A stretch of DNA of 37,881 bases from Gemmataceae bacterium (GTDB lineage Bacteria; Planctomycetota; Planctomycetia; Gemmatales; Gemmataceae). The stretch's first letter is position 1. The number at the start of each line of letters is the position of its first letter. The position numbers and the translations under genes were made by a program. The notes beneath the pieces were generated by a model. That model ran no database searches. It was not told the DNA's origin and saw only the letters and a list, made by a program, of their open reading frames with translations. This document shows positions 10,247 through 17,770 of this stretch, piece after piece. Location: contig JAIEMG010000209.1 in the NCBI GenBank assembly GCA_019752375.1, forward strand, positions 1-37,881, in the 5' to 3' direction.

Positions 10247-10984
10247 CTACAACCGACTCCGTCGCCGCGCTTCCGTGTACGTCACTTCCAGGTCGAGTGG
10301 CAGCGTCGGCCCGCCACGAAGCGCCAGCGGCACCGTGGGCAAGACCTGCCCCACCGTCAGTGGCATTGGCCAGCAATCGATCTGGTCGCCGCCAGGCCTG
10401 CGCGCGGGGCGATAGGCGACGGCATAGAGTGAGGAATGGCCGGGAAAATAGAACGGTTCCGGCTGATCCATCGCACGCATTAACTCATCATGGAGGTTGG
10501 CGCGCCGGTCGGCGACGACATCGATCACAATCAGGCCGATGCCGACCTCCAGGTAGCTCTGGCACTTGGCAACAAAGGCGCGCCGTGCCTCGGGCCGGTC
10601 CTTGTTACTGGGACTGACTAGTTCGATGGCACCCACCAACTCGCGCCCGGCCCGTGAGCCCAGGATCTGAACCTCGAGCTCATCGGGGAACAGCGTCGGA
10701 ATGATGAGGGATGCAGCTGGCGGCGCCCATACTTCGGCGAGCATGGTTGCGACTGGACCATTTCCAGGCGCCACGGAAGTGGATGACCCGGGTGGCTCGC
10801 GCTCGAACGTCGCCACATCCGCCTCGACTCGACTTCCGATGTGTATCTGGGCTTCGGCTCGGTACATCGAGGGCAGGACCGACTCGTTGAGCCGGCCCAC
10901 AATGGCCCCCGCCCAGAGCGTATGGATGGATGCCCACGAGCATTCATTCGAAGTCGGCACATGAAAGTGATCGAGCAACGGCAT
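10247..10984 (-). CDS. DUF4058 family protein
   Basis: A 245-residue soluble protein. The N-terminus MPLLDHFHVPTSNECSWASI and the later stretches VGAIELVSPSNKDRPEARRA and GLIVIDVV match the pattern I know for DUF4058 proteins, which occur in planctomycetes and cyanobacteria and have no established function. The E-x-LSP-NK segment followed by a conserved IDVV strand recalls a PD-(D/E)XK-like core, but that is speculation. The start at 10984 is supported by GGAG seven bases upstream. It sits between the efflux adaptor and pump genes, although nothing in its sequence suggests transport. It may be a later insertion into the efflux operon. Confidence 0.75.
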   Translation of the reverse strand: MPLLDHFHVPTSNECSWASIHTLWAGAIVGRLNESVLPSMYRAEAQIHIGSRVEADVATFEREPPGSSTSVAPGNGPVATMLAEVWAPPAASLIIPTLFPDELEVQILGSRAGRELVGAIELVSPSNKDRPEARRAFVAKCQSYLEVGIGLIVIDVVADRRANLHDELMRAMDQPEPFYFPGHSSLYAVAYRPARRPGGDQIDCWPMPLTVGQVLPTVPLALRGGPTLPLDLEVTYTEARRRSRL

Positions 10985-10993
10985 GATGTGCTC

Positions 10994-11085
10994 CTACTTC
11001 GCCACCGGCGTCTTGCAGAACTCTCGGCTGAATATCGCGTCCGCTCCCGTGGTCACGATCCGTTCACCGATCTTGAGCACAGGCT
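10994..11085 (-). pseudogene. Duplicated 3' end of an RND adaptor gene
   Basis: On the minus strand this stretch reads IGERIVTTGADAIFSREF then CKTPVAK and a TAG stop. The intact adaptor gene at 11708-13009 ends SGERIVTTGAAAIFSREF then YKTPVAK. Over about 70 bases I count only four mismatches, after which homology ends abruptly. It has no start codon or upstream domain. It is either a duplication flanking the inserted toxin-antitoxin pair or the last trace of a second adaptor gene. Its stop codon overlaps the ribosome binding site of the DUF4058 gene. Confidence 0.8.
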
Positions 11086-11108
11086 CGCGGCGACAGTGCC
11101 CGTTTTTC

Positions 11109-11355
11109 TTACCGGCGTCCGCGCATGGGCCACACATGCAGAACGCGCACGATCGGTGCTTGGGAATCAACCTCGAACAAAACCACCAGCAATGATTCAA
11201 ACAGCACTCGCTCTTCGCCACTCCGCGATTCACCCTGTTCGTGCGGATTTTGCTGCAGACGCTGGTCAACCTGGTGCGCCGCCTCGGTAAGCGACTGCCG
11301 CGCGCCGGATTCGGCCTGGAGCCAGTGCCGACTGTTCCCACAGCACCCGGATCAT
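11109..11355 (-). pseudogene. Frameshifted ParE/RelE-like toxin remnant
   Basis: Translation begins MIRVLWEQSAL at ATG 11353-11355, overlapping the upstream stop codon as ATGA, then loses frame after about 13 codons. In another frame the sequence continues ESGARQSLTEAAHQVDQRLQ, then QNPHEQGESRSGEERVLFES and a C-terminus VRVLHVWPMRGRR followed by TAA at 11109-11111. These halves look like one small protein of the RelE/ParE toxin kind. About ten codons near the join (roughly 11315-11320) appear lost with a frame change. As it stands the toxin should be inactive. The family call rests on pattern memory. Confidence 0.65.
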
Positions 11356-11585
11356 GGCAACTTCTCCAGGTGGGCCAGGACTTCGGCCGTGGTGTACCAC
11401 TTATCGGACTTCTTTCGCCGCTCGATTTCTTCTCTGCTGATCTTGGGTTCCAGGTCATATTTGGCCGGGACCAGCGCGGGTGTAAATCGACCGAGCACCT
11501 GTCCCGATTGGTCGCACAGGTCCACGGACAGGTCGAGCTTCTGCAGCTGGCCGCACAATGCCGCGTCGACAATAATCTGAGTCAT
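11352..11585 (-). CDS. Small conserved planctomycete protein, probable antitoxin-like partner
   Basis: A 77-residue protein beginning MTQIIVDAALCGQLQKLDLS, with VDLCDQSGQVLGRFTP in the middle and an ending TTAEVLAHLEKLP. GGAGGG lies eight bases upstream of the ATG at 11583-11585, which fixes the start. Its stop overlaps the start of the decayed toxin gene (ATGA), the usual coupling of toxin-antitoxin operons. The N-terminal half looks like a short beta-rich domain and the C-terminal half is charged and helical. I infer an antitoxin-like role only from this pairing; no DNA-binding fold is clearly visible. Its gene remains intact while the toxin is broken. Confidence 0.65.
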   Translation of the reverse strand: MTQIIVDAALCGQLQKLDLSVDLCDQSGQVLGRFTPALVPAKYDLEPKISREEIERRKKSDKWYTTAEVLAHLEKLP

Positions 11586-11707
11586 GAAATCCCTCCACCG
11601 TGTTGAAGCTGGGAAATCACTCGCACACAATGGGCATGCTACCCGGCCCCGGACTGTTGGTACAAGGTTGCCTGACGACAAGCCTCATCACAGCCCCACG
11701 CAGGCCC

Positions 11708-13009
11708 TCACTTCGCCACCGGCGTCTTGTAGAACTCCCGGCTGAATATCGCGGCCGCTCCCGTGGTCACGATCCGTTCGCCGGATTTGACCGTCGGCCG
11801 CACCACCACGCCGCCGTCGACGGGCGCTCCCAGCTCCACGCGTCGCCGTTCGTAGACGTGCGGCGCCGCGCCTTCCGGCGTCACGTCGAGGTAAAGCCAG
11901 GTGCCGGCGTAGGCGTCGTAGATCAGCGCGGAGTAGGGAACGACCGTTTCCTCGTGCTTCTCGCCCAGCGGTACGTGGGCCGTCACCATCTGGTCCTTGG
12001 CGAAGATCGGCCGCTTTTCCGCGGGGAGCGTCAAGCGGTACATCATGTCGGCGGTGTGCTTGAGGACGTCCACCTGCGGCACCAGGCCGATGGGCTTCGC
12101 GTCGAAAAACGGCAGCTTGTCTGGCGAACGGTTGGCAGATGCCGAGAGGCGAAACGTCAGCTTCACGTTGGCCTTGGGATCGAGCTGGGGAAGGTACTGT
12201 TCCGGCACCGGCACGCGCACCCAGAGTTCCGACAGGTCCGCGATCGTCACCAGCGGCGCGGCGGCCGGCACATACTGGCCCGGACTGACGTGGACGGTAA
12301 GCACCGTGCCCGCGCGCGGCGCCCGAACCGCAATGGCCGTGAGCGGTGTCGGGCCTTCCCCGTTGCCACCGGCGTACAGCTTCAAGCGATCCTTGGCTGC
12401 GGCAAAGTCTTCCGTGGCGTGCTTCAACCGGGCATTGGCCTGCTCCAGGTCCTGCGAGCCGCGCAGTCCTTGCGCGTGGAGGTCGGCGACGCGCTTCTGC
12501 TCCTTGCGCGCCACGTCCAGGCTTTCACTGGCCTTGGACACCTCGTTTTCCGCCATCCGCTTGAGGGCTGCGAGCTGAAGTTGCTCGAACTGCGACAGTA
12601 CCGGCTCGAGCTTGAAGAGGTGCTGGTCCTTGGCGACAAGCTGCCCACTGGTGACCACCTCCGCCGGAGACGACGGAGCGCGGACGTAGCCGGCGCTCTC
12701 GGCGGTAAGGATTACCTCATTTCCCTGTCGCGCCATGATCCAGCCAGTCAGGGGTAGTGTTTCCTGCACCTCTTGATTGCGCACCGGCGCGCTTTGAATC
12801 CCCAGGCTCTTGCACGCCTCGGCGGAAAGCGTCGTGCGCGCCAGCTCCCCCTCGACCTTTGGCTTCTCCGCAACGGCTGGTGCAGGCGAAACGGACTTGG
12901 CGCAGCCGGCGACGATCAGCGCCAGCAGCGTGAAGGTCAGCGGGTAGCCTCTGATCGATATGCTCATAAGACGATTGCGATGGAGAAACCGGGAACCTTT
13001 GCGCGGCAT
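11708..13009 (-). CDS. RND efflux periplasmic adaptor (membrane fusion protein), lipoprotein
   Basis: A 433-residue adaptor. The N-terminus has a basic region, the hydrophobic stretch YPLTFTLLALIVAGC and a lipobox with Cys at residue 36, so it should be anchored as a periplasmic lipoprotein. A lipoyl-like hairpin flanks a coiled coil (about EQLQLAALKRMAENEVSKAS), followed by the beta-barrel region IAVRAPRAGTVLTVHVSPGQ and the membrane-proximal domain with the closing GERIVTTGAAAIFSREF. The order is that of CusB/CzcB-type adaptors. GGGAGGA upstream supports the ATG at 13009. It links the pump at 7085-10216 to the outer-membrane factor at 5416-6756. Its last 25 codons are duplicated at 10994-11085. 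Confidence 0.9.
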   Translation of the reverse strand: MPRKGSRFLHRNRLMSISIRGYPLTFTLLALIVAGCAKSVSPAPAVAEKPKVEGELARTTLSAEACKSLGIQSAPVRNQEVQETLPLTGWIMARQGNEVILTAESAGYVRAPSSPAEVVTSGQLVAKDQHLFKLEPVLSQFEQLQLAALKRMAENEVSKASESLDVARKEQKRVADLHAQGLRGSQDLEQANARLKHATEDFAAAKDRLKLYAGGNGEGPTPLTAIAVRAPRAGTVLTVHVSPGQYVPAAAPLVTIADLSELWVRVPVPEQYLPQLDPKANVKLTFRLSASANRSPDKLPFFDAKPIGLVPQVDVLKHTADMMYRLTLPAEKRPIFAKDQMVTAHVPLGEKHEETVVPYSALIYDAYAGTWLYLDVTPEGAAPHVYERRRVELGAPVDGGVVVRPTVKSGERIVTTGAAAIFSREFYKTPVAK

Positions 13010-13196
13010 GGTAAATCCTCCCAGACTGGTCAACTTAACACGGCGTGGACGGTCACGCTACCGAAGCGAACGGTTCGGCGTGGGGTTGAAGACGGAATCG
13101 ATGCGCAACCGGTAAAATCGGCATTCCCTTACGCATCTTGCGGGAGTTGAATGAGCAGGCGGAATTGATTTACATTCTTTCCTTTGGGGGGTAGCG

Positions 13197-13571
13197 ATGC
13201 CGACACTGATTTCCGCACCAACCCGGATCGAGGCAGCAGGCAACAAGCCCAAGTTGATCGACGAGTACGTCGGCCGCGTCAACTCGGGCCACGGCCAGCT
13301 CAGCGTTGCTCACATGCGGAGCCCCGGCGGCTGGGTCGAGCCAGGGCAGACACCCGAATTCGAGGAGTTCACCATCGTCCTGAAGGGAATGCTCCGCGTC
13401 GCCCACCAAGGCGGCGTCCTCGACGTCCATTCGGGGCAGGCGGTCGTGGCGCACGCCGGCGAATGGGTGCAGTACAGCACGCCCGAGCCGGAGGGCGCGG
13501 AGTACATCGCCGTCTGTCTGCCCGCCTTTTCGCCCGGCACCGTCCACCGCGATGACGCGCACGGAAAGTAA
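13197..13571 (+). CDS. Cupin-fold protein
   Basis: A 124-residue protein with one small beta-barrel domain. The segment EFEEFTIVLKGMLRVAHQGG is a typical cupin motif 1 region, and GQAVVAHAGEWVQYSTPEPE is the second motif. Metal-binding histidines of canonical cupins are partly replaced by acidic residues, so an enzymatic role is uncertain; sugar or small-molecule binding is equally possible. A run of Gs just before the ATG at 13197 makes a strong ribosome binding site. It is followed 41 bases later by the transthyretin-like gene on the same strand, so they may be co-transcribed. No closer functional call is justified. Confidence 0.75.
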   Translation: MPTLISAPTRIEAAGNKPKLIDEYVGRVNSGHGQLSVAHMRSPGGWVEPGQTPEFEEFTIVLKGMLRVAHQGGVLDVHSGQAVVAHAGEWVQYSTPEPEGAEYIAVCLPAFSPGTVHRDDAHGK

Positions 13572-13612
13572 ACCCGCAGCCAAGGCCTTTTCAGTCGCAA
13601 CCCGAGGCTCCG

Positions 13613-14035
13613 ATGAATCGAACCTGCCTGCTTCTCGCATTGACCTGCGTGGCTCTCTCGGGGCTGCCTGCCGGTGGCGAAGTCGAATCGCCGCGCAGCC
13701 CAATCACGGTCCATGTCCTCGATTCGAGCCGCGGAAAACCCGCCGTTGGATTGACGGCTCTGCTGGAGCGAGCCGAGGGAAAAGGTTGGCGTGAAGTCGC
13801 CAAAGGAAGGACCGATGACCGGGGACGTATCGAAGGCCTGCTTCCCGCCGACAAGCCCCTGGCCGCTGGGACCTACCGGCTGACCTTTGACTCGGGAACT
13901 TACTTTGGTGGAAGCAAGATCAAGACCTTCTATCCCCAGATCGTGGTGATCTTCGAGGTCGAAAACACGAAGGAACACTACCATGTGCCGCTGATCCTCA
14001 GTCCCCACGGCTACTCGACCTATCGAGGCGGATGA
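13613..14035 (+). CDS. Exported 5-hydroxyisourate hydrolase-like (transthyretin-family) protein
   Basis: A 140-residue protein. Residues 1-22 (MNRTCLLLALTCVALSGLPA) form a signal peptide, so it should act in the periplasm. The mature part has ITVHVLDSSRGKPAVGL at its start and ends HVPLILSPHGYSTYRGG. These are the N- and C-terminal signatures of transthyretin-related proteins; HIU hydrolases of ureide metabolism carry a His, an Arg, a His and a C-terminal YRGS. Here the last residue is Gly instead of Ser (YRGG). The expected catalytic His of VHVLD and the later HVPL His are present, and GRTDDRGR may supply the Arg. No other uric acid pathway gene is in the window, so the physiological substrate is uncertain. 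Confidence 0.8.
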   Translation: MNRTCLLLALTCVALSGLPAGGEVESPRSPITVHVLDSSRGKPAVGLTALLERAEGKGWREVAKGRTDDRGRIEGLLPADKPLAAGTYRLTFDSGTYFGGSKIKTFYPQIVVIFEVENTKEHYHVPLILSPHGYSTYRGG

Positions 14036-14160
14036 GACACGAAGGCACGAACTTGGGAAATCCAGCACCAGGGCACGCGTCTTCATGCCGAACTTCATCT
14101 GCACGACCACAACGGCAACAGCATGGGCAGTGAGAACCACGTGACGAAAGGAGACGCGCG

Positions 14161-15450
14161 ATGCGGCTAACCGAAGCGAAGATCAAGGAAGCCATCCTGC
14201 ATCCGGAGAAGCTGGCCCGACAGGAGGCTGTCCTTTACTTTTCCAATTGCTTCAGCGGGGATACGGATGTGATGCCCTTGGCGATCCAGGCCATCGAGAA
14301 GTTCGGTCGCCGGCAGGCGTTTCAGTGGGTTCACCCCTTGGAGCACCTGGCCCAGACGGAGGCGACCGTGGAGTGGGCCATCCGGGAACTGCACAGGGAA
14401 GAAGACCGGGCGGATGATCGGAGCCGCTACTTCCCTGTCCTGTCTCGAATCCTCTGTAACGCCGATCCTCGAGTCGTTGCTCCTCGGGCACCAGAGGTCC
14501 TTCAAGCCCCCGGCTTTATGCAGACCCTGACCCCGGATTTTCAGGAGCGACTGGATTTGTTCACCTGGGACGTCGACCGCTGCTGGAAGGAACTGGAAGA
14601 CCTCTGCCAGGAGGCGGTGAGATCGGAGACGGGGGATGTCGACCTGGAGCGTGGGGAACGGATCGTCGAGGCGCTGGCACGCCAAGGCGAGAAGTACACG
14701 GACCGGATTCTCGAACTCCTCGCTCGAAAGGTCACGGATTTCGAAAGCGACCCCATGTCCTGGCTGGAAATCTTCCTGGTCGAACTGGCCGGCAGGATGC
14801 GTCTGGAACCAGCCGTGCCGCTGATCGTCGCCAAGCTGCACGAGATGGGCGAAATCCTGTCCGAGGAGTCCGTCAATGCCCTGGGCCGGATTGGCACGGA
14901 CGCGGCAGCGGAAGCCGTGACGGAAGGCTGGCTGGCAGCGGAGTGGGATTACCGCCTCTACGCGACCGGCGCTCTGGAGAAGATTCACTCCGACACGACC
15001 GTCCGCAAGTGCCTGGAACTGCTGCCGCAGGACCCTGACACTAGTATCAGGTCCAGGCTGGCCGATGCGTTGCTGGCGCAGTTTGCCTTCGAGGGGATCG
15101 AACCCATTCGCCAGATGGTTGAGCGACGGGCATACGATTCGTTTTCCGTCGATCTCATGAATCGGCTGGTGGCGGTTAGTACGATCATGGACGTAACCTT
15201 CCCGGAATTGCCGGTCTGGAAGCGGCAGATGGAAGAGAAGTTGGCCCTCACCGAACGTCGGACACGGGAAGCGCTGGATCGATTCGAGGCCCCGAATCCC
15301 ATCACGCCGGCGGCGCCCGCATCCATGGATGATTACCGGGAGCGGAAACTGACTCCATTCTTGCGACCGGACAAAAAGGTCGGGCGCAACGACCCGTGTC
15401 CGTGCGGCAGCGGCAAGAAGTTCAAGAAGTGCTGCATGAGCAAGGAGTGA
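14161..15450 (+). CDS. SEC-C zinc-motif protein with HEAT-like helical repeats
   Basis: A 429-residue cytoplasmic protein. Most of it is alpha-helical with HEAT-like units, for example ESVNALGRIGTDAAAEAVTE and DYRLYATGALEKIHSDTTVR. The last 25 residues carry the SEC-C zinc ligand pattern in GRNDPCPCGSGKKFKKCC, the motif best known from the SecA C-terminus, where it binds SecB and ribosomes. In stand-alone proteins it marks diverse, poorly known functions. AAGGAG upstream supports the ATG at 14161. A gene-free gap of about 125 bases separates it from the hydrolase-like gene, and I see nothing notable there. Role unknown; HEAT plus SEC-C suggests protein binding. Confidence 0.8.
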   Translation: MRLTEAKIKEAILHPEKLARQEAVLYFSNCFSGDTDVMPLAIQAIEKFGRRQAFQWVHPLEHLAQTEATVEWAIRELHREEDRADDRSRYFPVLSRILCNADPRVVAPRAPEVLQAPGFMQTLTPDFQERLDLFTWDVDRCWKELEDLCQEAVRSETGDVDLERGERIVEALARQGEKYTDRILELLARKVTDFESDPMSWLEIFLVELAGRMRLEPAVPLIVAKLHEMGEILSEESVNALGRIGTDAAAEAVTEGWLAAEWDYRLYATGALEKIHSDTTVRKCLELLPQDPDTSIRSRLADALLAQFAFEGIEPIRQMVERRAYDSFSVDLMNRLVAVSTIMDVTFPELPVWKRQMEEKLALTERRTREALDRFEAPNPITPAAPASMDDYRERKLTPFLRPDKKVGRNDPCPCGSGKKFKKCCMSKE

Positions 15451-15481
15451 TCTACCATGGGGCAGCTTCGATCGTCCACGG

Positions 15482-15720
15482 TCATCGATTCAAGCGAATC
15501 CGGGCATCCACGATGCGGCACCCCTGGCCCGGCGCCAGCGCGAAGATGGGGTTCAGGTCCAGTTCGCTGATGGCGGGCACCTCTTCGACGAGTCGCGAGA
15601 CGCGAAGCAGCACTTCCTCCAGCGCCGCGACGTCGCCCGGCGTGTGGCCGCGGTAGCCTTCCAGCAGGCGGTAGCCGCGGATCACGCCGCGCCCCGTCAG
15701 CGTCTCACCCGGAGCTTGGG
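15482..15720 (-). pseudogene. C-terminal fragment of an acetate-CoA ligase/ATP-grasp (acyl-CoA synthetase) gene
   Basis: On the minus strand the peptide runs from about TLTGRGVIRGYRLLEGYRG to a stop. It includes VLLRVSRLVEEVPAISELDL, NPIFA and IVDARIR. This is the end of the ATP-grasp domain of ADP-forming or bifunctional acetate-CoA ligases, which are usually several hundred residues or more. Only about 80 residues remain and no N-terminal part is present upstream, where the Rrf2 gene now sits and overlaps by about 25 bases. I infer a truncated relic left by a rearrangement. Confidence 0.75.
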
Positions 15721-16143
15721 TGAGTTTTCACACAAGGGCGGACTGTCAGTCGGTTCGGCCAGGATCTCGGCCAGAGTGGTACTGGCAAACGCGGCTTCCA
15801 CGGTCGCCAGGGCGTTGTCCATCCGCTTGTGCAGGGGACAGAGTCGGACGCCGTGGGCTGCCAGGCCCAGGGGACAAGTCCGAATCCGACCGAGCGGCTC
15901 GACGGCGTTCACCACTTCCAGAATGGTCAGATCGGCGGGGGCCTTGGTCAAGGTCATCCCGCCGCCAATGCCCCGTTGCGAGTGGACCACGCCCGCTCGA
16001 CTCAAACCCTGCAAGACTTTCGACAGGTACGCCTTGGGCACGCGGGTCGCGTCGGCGATCTGGTCGGTGGTCCGAGCGGAGGGTGCTTCCGCGGCCAGAT
16101 GGACCACCGCCCGCAACGCGTATTCGACCGTCTGGGAGAACAT
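15697..16143 (-). CDS. Rrf2-family transcriptional regulator (NsrR/RirA-like)
   Basis: A 148-residue regulator. The winged helix-turn-helix is clear: MFSQTVEYALRAVVHLAAEA, then TTDQIADATRVPKAYLSKVL, then the wing GVVHSQRGIGGGMTLTKAP. The cluster-binding region reads RTCPLGLAAHGVRLCPLHKR. Rrf2 proteins of the NsrR type usually hold an Fe-S cluster with three cysteines spaced 5 and 5 apart. Here the outer two are present eleven residues apart and the middle position is Ala. The cluster may therefore be altered or held by another ligand. CAGGAAA upstream of the ATG at 16143 supports the start. It is divergent from a protoglobin gene and a broken NO reductase gene, so nitrosative stress sensing is the best inference. 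Confidence 0.85.
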   Translation of the reverse strand: MFSQTVEYALRAVVHLAAEAPSARTTDQIADATRVPKAYLSKVLQGLSRAGVVHSQRGIGGGMTLTKAPADLTILEVVNAVEPLGRIRTCPLGLAAHGVRLCPLHKRMDNALATVEAAFASTTLAEILAEPTDSPPLCENSPKLRVRR

Positions 16144-16214
16144 GGAAATTTCCTGAAAATCCGGAAACTGGACCTTGTCATCCAATTTCCTATCGGCTAT
16201 CCTCAGGCCCAAAT

Positions 16215-16238
16215 AGGACAAGATTGTCCAATTGTCCT
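16215..16238. promoter_or_regulatory. Candidate Rrf2 operator in divergent promoter region
   Basis: AGGACAA at 16215-16221 is a perfect inverted repeat of TTGTCCT at 16232-16238 around a ten-base centre, and GGACA-N4-TGTCC is nested in its left half. It lies in the 142-base gap between the divergent Rrf2 (start 16143) and protoglobin (start 16286) genes. Such a dyad is what a dimeric Rrf2 protein would bind, repressing one or both genes. The assignment is by position and symmetry only. Confidence 0.4.
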
Positions 16239-16285
16239 GGAATCCTTTCTCGCCGTCAAGGTGTGTAACTTCTGGAGGCACCGCC

Positions 16286-16885
16286 ATGCAGACGATCAAT
16301 GAGCCGCGCCTGGAGTCCGACCTCGCCTATCGCTTTGGTTATCTGGCCGAGTTCCTGGGCTTTGGCCCGGACGACATCGCTGCCATCCACGCAGCGGCGC
16401 CGGTTCTCGCTCCCGTCGTGCCGGCATTGGTCGATGCGGTTTACCAGAAGCTGCACAATTACGACGCGACCTGGCGACACTTCCTGCCCCGGCAGTACGG
16501 CTATGAAGGAGCAGTGGCCCAGGACATGGCGGAACTGACGCCGGACCATCCGCTGATCGCCTACCGGAAGCAACATCTCTCCCGCTACCTCGCGGCCCTC
16601 GTCTCCAAACCTTACGATGCCAAGATGATGGCCTATCTCGACATGGTGGGCAAGATGCACACGCCCAAGGCGGGATCGAAAGAGGTCGACGTTCCCCTGG
16701 TGCAGATGAACGCGCTCCTTGGTTTCGTCGCCGACGCGCTTACCAGCACCATCCTGGGGCTGGGACTGGAACGGGCGAACGAAGTCCGCACGCTCCGGGC
16801 GTTCGGCAAGCTTCTCTGGCTGCAAAATGACCTCATCAATCGACACTATCAGCCGGCGGACGCGGCACCGCAAGCCGTCGCGTGA
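16286..16885 (+). CDS. Protoglobin-family haem protein
   Basis: A 199-residue globin-like protein. The stretch YRFGYLAEFLGFGPDDIAAI and the later PLIAYRKQHLSRYLAALVSK, MAYLDMVGKMHTPKAGSKEV and MNALLGFVADALTSTILGLG follow the pattern of single-domain protoglobins, which bind O2, CO and NO through a proximal His. His in RKQHLSRYL or VGKMHTP is the likely axial ligand region. GGAGG nine bases before the ATG at 16286 fixes the start. It is divergent from an Rrf2 regulator and followed 53 bases later by the remains of a quinol NO reductase gene. An NO-binding or NO-detoxifying role under Rrf2 control is the best inference. Confidence 0.85.
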   Translation: MQTINEPRLESDLAYRFGYLAEFLGFGPDDIAAIHAAAPVLAPVVPALVDAVYQKLHNYDATWRHFLPRQYGYEGAVAQDMAELTPDHPLIAYRKQHLSRYLAALVSKPYDAKMMAYLDMVGKMHTPKAGSKEVDVPLVQMNALLGFVADALTSTILGLGLERANEVRTLRAFGKLLWLQNDLINRHYQPADAAPQAVA

Positions 16886-16938
16886 GGCCTCAAGACCGCG
16901 ACGATTGGCAGCACGATTCCTCTTGAAGGAGTGGCACG

Positions 16939-17560
16939 ATGAAAGGACTCTAACTGGCGTTTGCCGCAGTGCTGATGCTGTCGTTCGCGGTCCTGGGCTG
17001 GATCGGTCCCCGGAGATATCAGGAAGCGCCGCCGCTCCCCGAGCGAGTGGCGACCCCGGACGGCACCGTCGTCATCGACCGTGGCGACATCGAGAAGGGG
17101 CAAAACGTCTGGCAGTCGCTGGGTGGCATGGAATGCGGCTCCATCTGGGGACACGGCAGCTACGTCGCTCCGGACTGAACGCGACCCCGCTGCACGGCCA
17201 CGCGGCCCTGTTCGGTGTCTATGGGATGCTCGGCATCGGCCTGATGCTGGTCTGCCTGCGTGCCCTGCTGCCCGACGCGGAATGGAACGAAGGAATGTTG
17301 AAGTTCTCATTCTGGGCCATGAATGGCGGCTTGCTGGCCATGTGCCTCCTGAGCCTGCTGCCCGTGGGTCTGATGCAGACCTGGGCTTCGGTCAACCAGG
17401 GCTACTGGTATGCCCGCGGTTCCGAGTTCCTGGGCACACCCGCCAATGCAGACCCTTCGCTGGCTGCGAGTTCCCGGCGACACCCTATTGGCGGCTGGGG
17501 CCGTGGGGCTGGTCCTCTTCGTCGCCACCCTGCGGAACAAGCCAACGCAGGATCGCCTCT
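16939..17560 (+). pseudogene. Quinol-dependent nitric oxide reductase (norB/norZ type), decayed
   Basis: AAGGAG precedes ATG at 16939, but codon 5 is TAA (MKGL-stop). In the same frame the sequence continues LAFAAVLMLSFAVLGWIGPR to GQNVWQSLGGMECGSIWGHG and SYVAPD, the N-terminus of qNOR. It then jumps straight to LNATPLHGHAALFGVYGMLG, which belongs far into the protein, so several hundred codons with most membrane helices and haem ligands are missing. After EFLGTPA the frame shifts by one base near 17445, where an extra A precedes MQTLRWLRVPGDTLLAAGAV. At least three lesions make the gene dead. Intact qNOR has roughly 750 residues and reduces NO to N2O. Its link to the upstream protoglobin is typical of an NO detoxification unit. 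Confidence 0.85.
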
Positions 17561-17770
17561 TGCCGCGAGCCTCCAACTCCACCTTGATGGCTGGATCTTG
17601 CTGGGTCTTCGTGGACGCGCTTTCGCCCACCCTTGCACGTCATTGATCAAGCCCTGGGAACTCCACGAGACGAAGATGGGGTTGATGTTGACTGCCTGCG
17701 TCGCGCTGGCCGTGGCGACACAGTCGCCGCCGAAAAGAGCCTCCTGCGATGAAACGACCGTCTTGGGCGG

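Noticed and set aside
11352..11355. Toxin gene as functional
   Set aside because: The two halves of the toxin are in different frames and about ten codons are missing at the join.
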